Below, in pieces: positions 24,336 to 35,374 of a stretch of DNA of 64,000 bases (within the stretch, counting starts at the first letter, position 1; every line of letters begins with the position of its first letter). A program made the translations under genes and the position numbers. Source of the DNA: Cherax quadricarinatus (taxonomy: Eukaryota > Arthropoda > Malacostraca > Decapoda > Parastacidae). Where the stretch lies: contig NC_091298.1 of the NCBI RefSeq assembly GCF_038502225.1, positions 44,240,183-44,304,182 of the forward strand. The letters are read 5' to 3'. Under the pieces are notes generated by a model, which saw nothing but the letters and a program-made list of their open reading frames with translations, was not told the origin of the DNA and made no database searches.

Positions 24336-24404
24336 GGCACCCGTGAAACCTTCCATCTATTTCATACAATGCATCAACCAATAAGAACCTAGGCTACTCA
24401 CAAT

Positions 24405-24545
24405 TATATTTTAATCAGAGGAAGGCGCTAAAATCTTAGGGGTCAAATAGGGTCTGTGGAATGGAAGACATTAAAATTCGATCCATGCATGGGAAGGATA
24501 AGTCCAGTTCCTTGGAAAAAGAGCCTCTCACCGGCAACATGGCAA
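24405..24545. repeat. Dispersed repeat, paralog of 52985-53115
   Basis: 'TTAATCAGAGGAAGGCGCTAAA', 'GGAATGG.AGACATTAAAATT', 'CCATGCATGGGAAGGA.AAGTCCAGTTC' and 'CCTC.CCGGCA' parallel the second stretch. The 'GAGGAA.GCGCTAAA' motif is familiar from decapod dispersed repeats (recollection, not searched). Confidence 0.6.
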
Positions 24546-25692
24546 AATAATGTAATAATATCATACAATGGTATATCATCCGGAAATCAAAGTTGGCAAA
24601 AAGGTATGTAAATACCCTATTAATATACCAACTTTCTTCTGGGTGGGATAAACCAGTGATGAATTATTGAAGGTGATGATAGAAGCTTGTGTCCACCTAT
24701 CACAAGGAAAGTAATATCTGGAAGTGACTTACGTAGCATTACACATAGATCATCCACGAGTTCAAACACTCCAAGAATCTTGCGCAACTTACATGACTCA
24801 ACCTTTGAAAATATGATGACAATCTAATACAACATTCTCAAGTAATAAACGAAAATTTGAGAGACTGCTGAGAATGATCCGAGAAATTAGTCTCTCCTCG
24901 TTAAACACAACATTACTAAACTAAGGATATTTTTTATAGAGTTTTCTTTTCTTATTTGCACTCCATTTAAAATTTACTAAAATTCTGCAAAAAAAAAAAA
25001 ATTGCTTTGATTTAAAAAAAAAAACTTTGATTAAATTTGCAAGAAGAAAAACTTTAAAATTAGCGCTCACACAGTCCAAAATTAATGCAAAGATATTGTA
25101 AGATACATTAGCATTTAAGGTTTGAAGCTGATCAGAAGAAGCGTTCACTGGTTATTACCAGGAAAACAATTTGTTAAAATTGACAAAATGATATTTATAC
25201 ATCTCAAGTTGAGTGATAAGCTGTGGTTTAATAAAGCTCTCCTATGGTTGAAGTTTGAAGCCGATCAGAAAAGGCATTCTTCAGTAACTGATTTGATTCC
25301 AATGTCACCAATTTTTTAACTATTTCAGTAAAATTTAAAGTTTGCATCGATTCTTAGGAAATTTGCGGTGTAGCAGCCGTCAGCCGTGTAGCAGCCGTCA
25401 GCCGTCTTATAAAAAAACATTGTCAGTAATATTTTGAATGCAGTCAGATTAACCATTCTTTAATTATAGAATAAAAAATTTAATATAGTTATTTATTCAA
25501 TAAAATTAGCAAATAGAGCCACATGGAGGGAGAGTTTTGTGCTCAGGAAACAACACCAGTGGTGAAAATGTGAAGCCGATCCCATGAGTCATTCTCAAGT
25601 TATGGCGAGGAGTCATTCCAGCAATTACAAGTTTTTTACTATTTTACTAAATCAATAGATTATACTGGACGGAAACGAAACGTAATAATTGG

Positions 25693-25980
25693 TGTCCTGA
25701 GCCAGAGATGTGTACTGGGCCAGAGATGTGTCCTGGGCCAGAGATGTGTCCTGGGCCAGAGATGTGTCCTGGGCCAGAGATGTGTCCTGGGCCAGAGATG
25801 TGTCCTGGGCCAGAGATGTGTCCTGGGCCAGAGATGTGTCCTGGGCCAGAGATGTGGTGTCCTGGGCCAGAGATGTGGTGTCCTGGGCCAGAGATGTGGT
25901 GTCCTGGGCCAGAGATGTGGTGTCCTGGGCCAGAGATGTGGTGTCCTGGGCCAGAGATGTGGTGTCCTGGGCCAGACATG
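25693..25980. repeat. 18/21-bp compound minisatellite, 9 + 6 copies
   Basis: Nine 18-bp units (TGTCCTGGGCCAGAGATG, 25693-25854) are followed by six 21-bp units with an extra TGG (25855-25980). The two forms are completely separated rather than mixed. CTGGGCCAG is a palindrome. ORFs in up to five frames are artefacts of periods divisible by 3. Confidence 0.97.
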
Positions 25981-27022
25981 TGTCAACCATTAAATATTGC
26001 AGCCGTTTAGAACAGTTAAACTGAATATTATTTACCTTATTATAATAGTTTAACAACAATAAAAATTCACACGACCTCACAATCAACATCGTCAAAACAG
26101 AATCTACACATTGAAGCTTCCGTACTGAAAGTTCTGTGTCTTATTCCAGACATTCCAGGATGCTGGAAATAGACTCACCAACTTCTGTCATAGGCTAAGT
26201 CAACATACTAATTGTTCCATGAATTTTGTCCTCGTTATTTTAAACACTTGTTAAAAAAATTAGAAGCCGAGTGACTGAGACGTTCTCGAGTTATGAGCGA
26301 AATGAAATGGGAAAATTGGAAGAAAAAATGAAAAATAAAGATAAAATTAGGCAATCTCTTGAAGGTATCCTGCGGGGACACTTAATTACTGACGAAAATA
26401 AAAACAATATTTTGAAAATAATTATAAATATAAAGGAAAGTGCATCTTAATCACCTCCATTTCTTCACTTTTCTTTCATAGTAACACATGTGACCCCAAC
26501 AATAAAGTCTTACTTTTCTCAATCAATTTAAAGACGATCGAGATATATCACATATGGATGATTAATATCTGTATGAAGATTACTCTGCACTGGACAACCT
26601 TCACAAAAGGGTTCCATACTTATTTTTTATGTGTGATCAGTCGCTGCTTCTATGGTCATTATAGCCAATAAATACATCCAGAAGATGTATTTCTGGTGGT
26701 GTCCGATGCGAGGAAATTATCCTGGTATTCCAGTTATCTTTGTCTCAATGGAAGTTTTGTGACTCACTGTGCAAAGTGTCACGTAACTTGATAATGCAGT
26801 TATATGTTATTAAAAATTTAAAGAGTATCAGTAGAAACCTTTATAACTCATTTGGAAACTTATCTAAAAAAATTCTTAAAAAAAAAATTGTAAATTAGAA
26901 CTAATTAAAACATTTCAATGAGACCAAGAAAACCAATATCTTAAATACACAAGACATTAATGTTGAAGCCGCTGACAAGTTGTATTACCATGTTATGAGT
27001 CTGGAAGACTTGAACATAATCA
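25981..27022. repeat. Old backbone, further degenerate motif copies
   Basis: No gene. Motif-like stretches near 26265 (GAAGCCGAGTGACTGAGACG then TTCTCGAGTTATGAG) and 26965 (GAAGCCGCTGACAAGTTG then TATTACCATGTTATGAG). 26715-26830 ('TATTCCAGTTATC', 'TGATAATGCAGTTA') resembles 58325-58425 and 52310-52345. Confidence 0.55.
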
Positions 27023-28279
27023 GATCTGCATCATCTATAATGAATCTGCATCATCTATAATGAATCTGTATCATCTATAATGAATCTGCATCATCTATAA
27101 TGAATCTGCATCATCTATAATGAATCTGCATCATCTATAATGAATCTGTATCATCTATAATGAATCTGTATCATCTATAATGAATCTGCATCATCTATAA
27201 TGAATCTGCATCATCTATAATGAATCTGTATCATCTATAATGAATCTGTATCATCTATAATGAATCTGTATCATCTATAATGAATCTGCATCATCTATAA
27301 TGAACCTGCATCATCTATAATGAATCTGTATCATCTATAATGAATCTGTATCATCTATAATGAATCTGCATCATCTATAATAAATCTGCATCATCTATAA
27401 TGAATCTGTATCATCTATAATGAATCTGCATCATCTATAATAAATCTGCATCATCTATAATGAATCTGCATCATCTATAATGAATCTGCATCATCTATAA
27501 TGAATCTGCATCATCTATAATGAATCTGCATCATCTATAATGAATCTGCATCATCTATAATGAATCTGCATCATCTATAATGAATCTGCATTATCTATAA
27601 TGAATCTGCATTATCTATAATGAATCTGCATCATCTATAATGAATCTGCATCATCTATAATGAATCTGCATCATCTATAATGAATCTGCATCATCTATAA
27701 TGAATCTGCATCATCTATAATGAATCTGCATCATCTATAATGAATCTGCATCATCTATAATGAATCTGCATCATCTATAATGAATCTGCATCATCTATAA
27801 TGAATCTGCATTATCTATAATGAATCTGCATTATCTATAATGAATCTGCATCATCTATAATGAATCTGCATCTATAATGAATCTGCATCATCTATAATGA
27901 ATCTGCATCATCTATAATGAATCTGCATCATCTATAATGAATCTGCATCATCTATAATGAATCTGTATCATCTATAATGAATCTGCATCATCTATAATGA
28001 ATCTGCATCATCTATAATGAATATGCATCATCTATAATGAATATGCATCATCTATAATGAATCTGCATTATCTATAATGAATCTGCATCATCTATAATGA
28101 ATCTGCATCATCTATAATGAATCTGCATTATCTATAATGAATCTGCATCATCTATAATGAATCTGCATCATCTATAATGAATCTGCATCATCTATAATGA
28201 ATCTGCATCATCTATAATGAATCTGCATCATCTATAATGAATCTGCATCATCTATAATGAATCTGCATCATCTATAATG
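27023..28279. repeat. 20-bp minisatellite, 63 copies
   Basis: 63 units of ATCTGCATCATCTATAATGA with one 3-bp deletion (near 27868), 1,257 bp. Variants CTGTATC, GCATTATC and AATATGC are scattered or clustered. Confidence 0.97.
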
Positions 28280-28445
28280 CAGTGACTCATTGTTCACAAT
28301 CAATGTCATCTACCAGGAGACAGCGACAGACACCTGATGATAACTCTCCACCCATCAACATTATACCTTATACCAAAGTTTTCTATTAGACCATTAATAG
28401 CTGTGTAGTAAACTATATCACCTTCTTAGCCAAAATGATTGTATG

Positions 28446-28511
<66 letters not shown>

Positions 28512-28950
28512 ATAATAATAATAATAATGAAAATAATAATACTTGGAAGAAGACTTATTATTCTTCGTATTATTATTATTGTTATTATTATTATTATTAT
28601 TATTATATTAATACTAATAAATTTAAAATTTTTAATATCTATTATTACTAATAAATATTTACTGGTTTAGTAATTTTGATTTAAAAATATTTTTGAGCGA
28701 CATTGTGGGTGTGTTAAGAGAGGTAAAGTGTGGCTGTCTATCTCATAAAGTCTTCACATTACACTCATCTACAACATGTATTGTTGTTGTAGCTAAGTGA
28801 TTCTTGAAGTGTATAACACATAGAGTTGTTTAAGCAACAATTACTTCAACACAAATGACATCAACCTGAATAATAACAATAGTAAAAAATAACATAAATA
28901 CATGTATTGAGTAAGTAAGTAATGCTTGTCCTGTTGACCTGTCTTATTCT
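28280..28950. other. Spacer with (TAG)n, (TAA)n and (ATT)n microsatellites
   Basis: (TAG)n from 28446 to about 28510, (TAA)n to about 28528, (ATT)n at 28568-28607. Serine or valine homopolymer ORFs across this are artefacts. No gene seen in the rest. Confidence 0.85.
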
Positions 28951-29310
28951 GGCCACCGATCAGCCAGCCTGGCCACCGATCAGCCAGCCTGGTCACCGAT
29001 CAGCCAGCCTGGCCACCGATCAGCCAGCCTGGCCACCGATCAGCCAGCCTGGCCACCGATCAGCCAGCCTGGCCACCGATCAGCCAGCCTGGCCACCGAT
29101 CAGCCAGCCTGGCCACCGATCAGCCAGCCTGGCCACCGATCAGCCAGCCTGGCCACCGATCAGCCAGCCTGGCCACCGATCAGCCAGCCTGGCCACCGAT
29201 CAGCCAGCCTGGCCACCGATCAGCCAGCCTGGCCACCGATCAGCCAGCCTGGCCACCGATCAGCCAGCCTGGCCACCGATCAGCCAGCCTGGCCACCGAT
29301 CAGCCAGCCT
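28951..29310. repeat. 20-bp minisatellite, exactly 18 near-identical copies
   Basis: 18 units of GGCCACCGATCAGCCAGCCT, 360 bp, with one substitution visible (GGTCACC at 28991). Such homogeneity suggests very recent expansion. Short inverted pair CTGGC/GCCAG within the unit. GC-rich, unlike its surroundings. Confidence 0.98.
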
Positions 29311-29399
29311 GGCCTAACATAGAAGTTCATAGCATAATATATATAGTAATAATGTTGGTAGAATTACCGACAATATGTAAAGTAAAAGGACACAAGTGC

Positions 29400-30288
29400 A
29401 ACTAATGTGACATTTTATTGTAGCAACGTTTCGTTCTCCAGGAGCTTTGTCAAGCCGATACAAGCAGTATGTGGACACAGAGGGTATGTAAAGGCTCAGA
29501 GTGAGGTGCAATACTAGTGAGGTACCATTTCGATGTTCACTAGTGGTAGTAGTAGTAGTAGTGACAATATGGTAGAGCAATTAATTCGTACAAGAGTAAA
29601 AGGATATAAAAGCTATTACTTGGGTAACATAAAAATAGGTTGGACAAATATAGACAGGATAGAGAAGGCCTTTTTCAGTGTTCACTCTCTGTAATGTGCT
29701 TTGTGTAGTATAACAGGAGAGACTATGTGATGGCAGGGTTTACTGTTTTCAGGAGGATTCTTGCTAAGACTTCAGAGATGGTGAAGCTGCCGTTGTTTTG
29801 TTTAATTGTATTCGAAACAGCGATCAGTGCTGATTCGAGGCACTTGCGTCTGCGGAAATTAGTTTCTTTGATCACTAATTAGGCGTCCCTGAATTTCATG
29901 AGATGATTGGTGGAATTTCGGTGTTGTACACAGGCGTTGTTCAAGTTATCGTTCCTACATGTGTAAATGTGTTCATTGAGGCGGGTGTCGAGGTTTCTTG
30001 CTGTTTCACCTACATAAATCTTGTCACAGCCTCTACAAGGTATAGTGTAAACCCCTGCATTGACTGGTTCGTGGTGCTTTGATTTTGTCCTGGTTAGATC
30101 CTTTATTGAAGTGCTAGAAGCGATGGCGACTCTGATGTTAGCTTGTGAAAGTACTGTAGAAACGCTCAGTGCAACCTGGCTGTTGGGAAGAATTATAATT
30201 TTGTTGGGAGTGGTGATTGGTGCCTGGAGAATTAATGATCTGAAGAGTTCTTTTCTTGCAGTCTTTGATGAAAAAGGAAGGAAAATGT
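29400..30288 (-). mobile_element. Penelope-like retroelement, 5'-truncated
   Basis: Minus-strand remnant carrying the GIY-YIG endonuclease end of a Penelope-like element, with 3' flank to about 29400. At 29426-29453 the minus strand contains GCTCCTGGAG then AACGAAACG, resembling the conserved terminal hammerhead-type sequence of these elements, but the CUGANGA box is degraded. The 5' side is cut at about 30288, where a LINE fragment begins. Confidence 0.82.
29723..30288 (-). pseudogene. Penelope-like GIY-YIG endonuclease, one nonsense codon
   Basis: Reading the minus strand from about 30078: GVYTIPCRGCDKIYVGETAR then LDTRLNEHIYTC, the GIY-YIG hallmark with catalytic Arg/Glu-type surroundings, followed by NNACVQHRNSTNHLMKFRDA, a stop codon (about 29882), then LVIKETNFRRRKCLESALI and SNTIKQNNGSF, ending near 29723. 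The upstream part to 30288 (INSPGTNHHSQQN, SIKDLTRTKSKHHEP) is the link from the reverse transcriptase, which is missing. In Penelope-like elements this domain cuts target DNA for insertion. The single stop and missing reverse transcriptase make it inactive. Confidence 0.85.
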
Positions 30289-30292
30289 AACT

Positions 30293-31035
30293 CAGACGAA
30301 GTACAGTCTAGAGGGCCAGAGACTACAAACCTCACTCAAGGAAAAAGATCTTGGGGTGAGTATAACACCAGGCACATCTCCTGAAGCGCACAACCAAATA
30401 ACGGCTGCAGCATATGGGCGCCTAGCAAACCTCAGAACAGCATTCCGACATCTTAATAAGGAATTGTTCAGGACCCTGTACACCGTGTACGTTAGGCCCA
30501 TATTGGAGTATGCGGCACCAGTTTGGAACCCACACCTAGCCAAACACGTAAAGAAACTTGAGAAAGCGCAAAGGCTTGCAATAAGACTAGTCCCAGAGCT
30601 AAGAGGTATGTCCTACGAGGAGACGTTAAGGGAAATCAACCTGACGACACTGGAGGACAGGAGAGATAGGGGGACGTGATAACGACATACAAAATACTGA
30701 GAGGAATTGACAAGGTGGACAAAGACAGGATGTTCCAGAGATTGGACACAGTAACAAGGGGACACAGTTGGAGGTTGAAGACACAGACGAGTCACAGGGA
30801 TGTTGGGAAGTATTTCTTCAGCCACAGAGTAGTCAGGAAGTGGAATAGTTTGAGAAGTGATCTAGTGGAGGCAGGATCCATACATAGCTTTATTAAGCAG
30901 AGGTATGATAAAGCTCACGGTTCAGGGAGTGTGACCTAGTAGCGACCAGTGAAGAGGCGGGGCCAGGAGCTTGGACTCGACCCCTGCAACCTCAACTAGG
31001 TGAGTACAACTAGGTGAGTACAACTAGGTGAGTAC
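30293..31035 (+). pseudogene. CR1/Jockey-type LINE fragment 1 (C-terminus)
   Basis: 5'-truncated copy of the element at 31159-34345, matching its last ~700 bp closely (corresponds to 33640-34345). Protein pieces: AYGRLANLRTAFRHLNKELF, VRPILEYAAPVWNPHLAKHV, LREINLTTLEDRRDRG, then after a one-base loss near 30670 the second frame MITTYKILRGIDKVDKD and KYFFSHRVVRKWNSL. Also a 3-bp loss (30391) and a 3-bp gain (30890) relative to the long copy. It ends in three CTAGGTGAGTACAA units. Confidence 0.93.
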
Positions 31036-31093
31036 ATATAGAACAGGCCTAGTGTCTAATCGACATGTGCCTAGGACAAAATGGTAACAAACA

Positions 31094-31158
<65 letters not shown>
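31036..31158. repeat. Short linker plus (CA)n tract
   Basis: 'ATAGAACAGGCCTAGTGTCT' to 'GACAAAATGGTAAC' (about 55 bp) followed by (AC)n at 31097-31158. The same linker recurs at 35254-35306 before another (AC)n tract, again between two LINE copies. Confidence 0.9.
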
Positions 31159-31161
<3 letters not shown>

Positions 31162-34100
31162 GTGTGAGAGGACAAAAAAGCGAAAGGAGCTAGGAAAAGA
31201 GACAAGGAGGGAACCAGCAGAGGTCAGTCAGAGCAGAACAGAACAGCAAGGGCAAGCACACACACAACTACTCTCAGAACCATACAACCTATCACACCAT
31301 CCCAACACACACTACAATCCATACCCACAGCCTCCACCCAACACCGAGCTATAGAATCCCACAGTATGCCACCAGGTCTCCCACCCTCACAGGCCCCCCA
31401 AACCACAGTGTTGGAAAGGAAACTGAAGGTATGGTACACAAACGCTGATGGAATAACAAATAAGTGGGAGGAGTGGCATGAAAGAGTCAAAGAAGCATCA
31501 CCGGACATCATAGCTCTCACAGAAACCAAGCTTACAGGTATGATAACAGATGCCATCTTTCCAACGGGATACCAAATCCTGAGGAAAGACAGAGGGAACA
31601 GGGGGGGTGGAGGAGTGGCGTTGCTGATCAAAAATCGCTGGAATTTTGATGAGCTGGAGAGAGGAGACAGCGGAGAAGAAAGTGATTACATAGTGGGAAC
31701 ACTTCACTCTGGAGGTCCCAAGGTGGTAATAGCAGTGATGTATAACCCACCACAGAACAGCAGGAGGCCAAGGCAAGAGTACGACGAGAGCAATAGAGCG
31801 ATGGTTGACACACTGGCTAGAGTGGCCAGAAGAGCTCATGCATGCAGGGCAAAGCTCCTGCTCATGGGTGACTTTAACCACAAGGAGATCGATTGGGAGA
31901 ACTTGGACCCACATGGGGGCCAAGATACATGGAGGGCTAAGATGATGGAGGTGGTACTGGAAAACTTCATGTGCCAACACGTAAGGGACACTACAAGAGA
32001 GAGAGGAGAGGATGAACCAGCAAGGCTGGACTTAGTATTCACCTTGAGTAGTGCAGATATCGAGGACATCACATATGAAAGACCCCTTGGGGCCAGTGAC
32101 CATGTGGTTTTAAGCTTCGAATACACAGTAGAGCTACAAGTGGAGGGAGAAGCAGGAAGGCCAGGACGAATGAAGCCAAACTACAAGAAAGGGGACTACA
32201 CAGGAATGAGGAACTACCTGAACGGGGTTCAGTGGGACAGAGAACTGGCAGGGAAGCCAGTTAATGAGATGATGGAATATGTAGCAACAAAATGCAAGGA
32301 GGCTGAGGAGAGGTTTGTACCCAAGGGTAACAGGATTAATGAAAAAGCCAGGATGAGCCCATGGTTTACCCAAAGGTGCAGGGAGGCAAAAACCAAGTGT
32401 GCTAGGGAATGGAAGAAATATAGAAGGCAAAGGACCCAGGAGAATAAGGAGAACAGTCGTAGAGCCAGAAACGAATATGCACAGATAAGAAGGGAGGCCC
32501 AAAGACAATATGAAAATGACATAAAAGCGAAAGCCAAATCTGACCCGAAACTGTTGTACAGCCACATCAGGAGGAAAACAACAGTCAAGGACCAGGTAAT
32601 CAGGCTAAGGAAGGAAGGAGGAGAGACAACAAGAAATGACCGTGAAGTATGTGAAGAACTCAACAAGAGATTCAAAGAAGTGTTCACAGAGGAGACAGAA
32701 GGGACTCCAGAAAGACGGAGAGGTGGGGCACACCACCAAGTGCTGGACACAGTGCACACAACCGAGGAAGAAGTGAAGAGGCTTCTGAGTGAGCTAGATA
32801 CCTCAAAGGCAATGGGGCCAGATAACATCTCCCCATGGGTATTGAGAGAGGGAGCAGAGGCGCTATGTGTACCCCTAACAACAATATTCAATACATCTAT
32901 CGAAACAGGGAGATTGCCTGAGGCATGGAAGACAGCAAATGTAGTCCCAATCTTTAAAAAAGGAGACAGACATGAAGCATTAAACTACAGACCAGTGTCA
33001 CTGACATGTATAGTATGCAAAATCATGGAGAAGATTATCAGGAGAAGAGTGGTGGAACACCTAGAAAGGAATGATTTCATCAACAGCAGCCAACATGGTT
33101 TCAGGGACGGGAAATCCTGTGTCACAAACCTACTGGAGTTCTATGACATGGTGACAGCAGTAAGACAAGAGAGAGAGGGGTGGGTGGATTGCATTTTCTT
33201 GGACTGCAAGAAGGCGTTTGACACAGTTCCACACAAGAGATTGGTGCAAAAACTGGAGGACCAAGCAGGGATAACAGGGAAGGCACTACAATGGATCAGG
33301 GAATACTTGTCAGGAAGACAGCAGCGAGTCATGGTACGTGGCGAGGTGTCAGAGTGGGCACCTGTGACCAGCGGGGTCCCGCAGGGGTCAGTCCTAGGAC
33401 CAGTGCTGTTTCTGGTATTTGTGAACGACATGACGGAAGGAATAGACTCTGAGGTGTCCCTGTTTGCAGATGACGTGAAGTTGATGAGAAGAATTCACTC
33501 GATCGAAGACCAGGCAGAACTACAAAGGGATCTGGACAGGCTGCAGACCTGGTCCAGCAATTGGCTCCTGGAGTTCAATCCCACCAAGTGCAAAGTCATG
33601 AAGATTGGGGAAGGGCAAAGAAGGCCGCAGACGGAGTACAGTGTAGGGGGTCAGAGACTACAAACCTCACTCAAGGAAAAAGATCTTGGGGTGAGTATAA
33701 CACCAGGCACATCTCCTGAAGCGCACATCAACCAAATAACTGCTGCAGCATATGGGCGCCTAGCAAACCTCAGAACAGCATTCCGACATCTTAATAAGGA
33801 ATCATTCAGGACCCTGTACACCGTGTATGTTAGGCCCATATTGGAGTATGCGGCACCAGTTTGGAACCCACACCTAGCCAAGCACGTGAAGAAACTAGAG
33901 AAAGTGCAAAGGTTTGCAACAAGACTAGTCCCAGAGCTAAGAGGTATGTCCTACGAGGAGAGGTTAAGGGAAATCAACCTGACGACACTGGAGGACAGGA
34001 GAGATAGGGGGGACATGATAACGACATACAAAATACTGAGAGGAATTGACAAGGTGGACAAAGACAGGATGTTCCAGAGATTGGACACAGTAACAAGGGG

Positions 34101-34345
34101 ACACAGTTGGAAGCTGAAGACACAGATGAATCACAGGGATGTTAGGAAGTATTTCTTCAGCCACAGAGTAGTCAGTAAGTGGAATAGTTTGGGAAGCGAT
34201 GTAGTGGAGGCAGGATCCATACATAGCTTTAAGCAGAAGTATGATAAAGCTCACGGCTCAGGGAGAGTGACCTAGTAGCGATCAGTGAAGAGGCGGGGCC
34301 AGGAGCTCGGACTCGACCCCCGCAACCTCAACTAGGTGAGTACAA
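31159..34345 (+). mobile_element. CR1/Jockey-type LINE, longest copy
   Basis: 5' boundary at the end of a (CA)n tract; 3' end GACTCGACCCCCGCAACCTC then CTAGGTGAGTAC repeats. The frame is open upstream of the first ATG from about 31168, so the real protein may have started earlier and the copy may be 5'-truncated. No separate ORF1 is seen. Confidence 0.92.
31366..34275 (+). CDS. LINE endonuclease-reverse transcriptase, 969 codons, unbroken
   Basis: Makes the enzyme for target-primed retrotransposition. Endonuclease (residues about 20-250): VWYTNADG, IIALTETKL, LRKDRGNRGGGGVALLIK, VMYNPP, LLLMGDFNHKEIDW, RLDLVFT, ASDHVVLS, with all expected catalytic positions (N, E, D, N, D, H) present. A basic linker follows (about 290-440). 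Reverse transcriptase (about 470-760): MGPDNISPWVL, NYRPVSLT, QHGFRDGKSC, LDCKKAFDTVPHKRL (motif A), VPQGSVLGPVLFLVFVNDM (motif B), SLFADDVKLM (motif C). The C-terminus has PILEYAAPVWNP and YFFSHRVVSKWNSL. No stop or frameshift: the only long element ORF in the window with all core motifs. ATG at 31366 is the first in frame; an upstream non-ATG or lost start is possible. Confidence 0.95.
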   Translation: MPPGLPPSQAPQTTVLERKLKVWYTNADGITNKWEEWHERVKEASPDIIALTETKLTGMITDAIFPTGYQILRKDRGNRGGGGVALLIKNRWNFDELERGDSGEESDYIVGTLHSGGPKVVIAVMYNPPQNSRRPRQEYDESNRAMVDTLARVARRAHACRAKLLLMGDFNHKEIDWENLDPHGGQDTWRAKMMEVVLENFMCQHVRDTTRERGEDEPARLDLVFTLSSADIEDITYERPLGASDHVVLSFEYTVELQVEGEAGRPGRMKPNYKKGDYTGMRNYLNGVQWDRELAGKPVNEMMEYVATKCKEAEERFVPKGNRINEKARMSPWFTQRCREAKTKCAREWKKYRRQRTQENKENSRRARNEYAQIRREAQRQYENDIKAKAKSDPKLLYSHIRRKTTVKDQVIRLRKEGGETTRNDREVCEELNKRFKEVFTEETEGTPERRRGGAHHQVLDTVHTTEEEVKRLLSELDTSKAMGPDNISPWVLREGAEALCVPLTTIFNTSIETGRLPEAWKTANVVPIFKKGDRHEALNYRPVSLTCIVCKIMEKIIRRRVVEHLERNDFINSSQHGFRDGKSCVTNLLEFYDMVTAVRQEREGWVDCIFLDCKKAFDTVPHKRLVQKLEDQAGITGKALQWIREYLSGRQQRVMVRGEVSEWAPVTSGVPQGSVLGPVLFLVFVNDMTEGIDSEVSLFADDVKLMRRIHSIEDQAELQRDLDRLQTWSSNWLLEFNPTKCKVMKIGEGQRRPQTEYSVGGQRLQTSLKEKDLGVSITPGTSPEAHINQITAAAYGRLANLRTAFRHLNKESFRTLYTVYVRPILEYAAPVWNPHLAKHVKKLEKVQRFATRLVPELRGMSYEERLREINLTTLEDRRDRGDMITTYKILRGIDKVDKDRMFQRLDTVTRGHSWKLKTQMNHRDVRKYFFSHRVVSKWNSLGSDVVEAGSIHSFKQKYDKAHGSGRVT

Positions 34346-34355
34346 CTAGGTGAGT

Positions 34356-34376
34356 ACACACACACACACACACACA
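34356..34376. repeat. (CA)n junction between LINE copies
   Basis: About ten AC units directly between the GTGAGTAC tail of the long LINE and the 5' end of fragment 3. Confidence 0.95.
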
Positions 34377-35250
34377 ATTAAATCGGACGAGGATGAGGCA
34401 GGACTGCAAAGAGACCTGGAGAGGCTGGACATGTGGTCTAGTAACTGGCTTCTCGAATTCAATCCAGCCAAATGCAAAGTCATGAAGATTGGGGAGGGGC
34501 AAAGAAGACCGCAGACAGAGTATAGGCTAGGTGGACAAAGACTACAGACCTCACTCAGGGAGAAAGACCTTGGGGTGACCATAACACCGAGCACATCACC
34601 GGAGGCACACATCAACCAAATAACCGCTGCAGCATACGGGCGCCTGGCAAACCTGAGAATAGCGTTCCGATACCTTAATAAGGAATCGTTCAAGACACTG
34701 TACACTGTGTATGTTAGGCCCATACTGGAGTATGCAACACCAGTCTGGAACCCACACCTGGTCAAGCACGTCAAGAAGTTAAAGAAAGTACAAAGGTTTG
34801 CAACAAGGCTAGTCCCAGAGCTCAAGGGAATGTCGTACGAGGAAAGGTTAAGGGAAATCGGACTGACGACACTGGAGGACAGAAGGGTCAGGGGAGACAT
34901 GATAACGACATACAAGATACTGCGGGGAATAGACAAGGTGGACAGAGATAGGATGTTCCAGAGAGGGGACACAGGGACAAGGGGTCACAACTGGAAGCTG
35001 AAGACTCAGACGAGTCACAGGGACGTTAGGAAGTATTTCTTCAGTCATAGAGTTGTCAGCAAGTGGAATAGCCTAGCAACTGAAGTAGTGGAGGCAGGAA
35101 CCATACATAGTTTTAAGAAGAGGTATGACAAAGCTCAGGAAGCAGAGAGAGAGAGGATCCAGTAGCGATCAGTGAAGAGGCGGGGCCAGGAGCTGAGTCT
35201 CGACCCCTGCAACCACAATTAGGTGAGTACAATTAGGTGAGTACACACAC
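34377..35250 (+). pseudogene. CR1/Jockey-type LINE fragment 3 (reverse transcriptase end to tail)
   Basis: 5'-truncated copy, corresponding to about 33510 to the tail of the long copy. Frame intact from 34378 to 35165 (WSSNWLLEFNPAKCKVMKIG, VRPILEYATPVWNPHLVKHV, YFFSHRVVSKWNSLATEVVE). The protein is somewhat diverged (for example IAFRYLNKESFKT), so it is a different source copy. Ends ATTAGGTGAGTAC twice, then ACACACATATAT. Confidence 0.93.
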
Positions 35251-35305
35251 ATATATAGAACAGGCCTAGTGTCTAATCGACATGTGCCTAAGACAAAATG
35301 GTAAC

Positions 35306-35373
<68 letters not shown>
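35251..35373. repeat. Second linker plus (CA)n tract
   Basis: Same ~55-bp linker as at 31036 (GAACAGGCCTAGTGTCTAAT), then (AC)n 35307-35373. Confidence 0.92.

Positions 35374-35374
<1 letters not shown>

Larger units (their letters stand above)
23927..25692. repeat. Old non-coding backbone (copy 1), several degenerate motif copies
   Basis: Aligns loosely with 52480-53330 and partly with 58580-59200. Degenerate instances of a ~45-bp motif like GAAGCCGATCAGAAGA then CATTCTCCAGTTATTTCACA occur near 24177, 25128, 25257 and 25571. Also contains a 9-bp repeat (24288-24335), a dispersed-repeat stretch (24405-24545) and a short GTGTAGCAGCCGTCAGCC duplication at 25367-25405. No gene seen. Confidence 0.65.

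Noticed and set aside
28439..28670. Poly-serine or poly-valine ORFs
   Set aside because: Translation of (TAG)n/(TAA)n microsatellites.
1..29310. CRISPR-like arrays
   Set aside because: The repeats are directly adjacent with no unique spacers and no cas genes; these are eukaryotic minisatellites.
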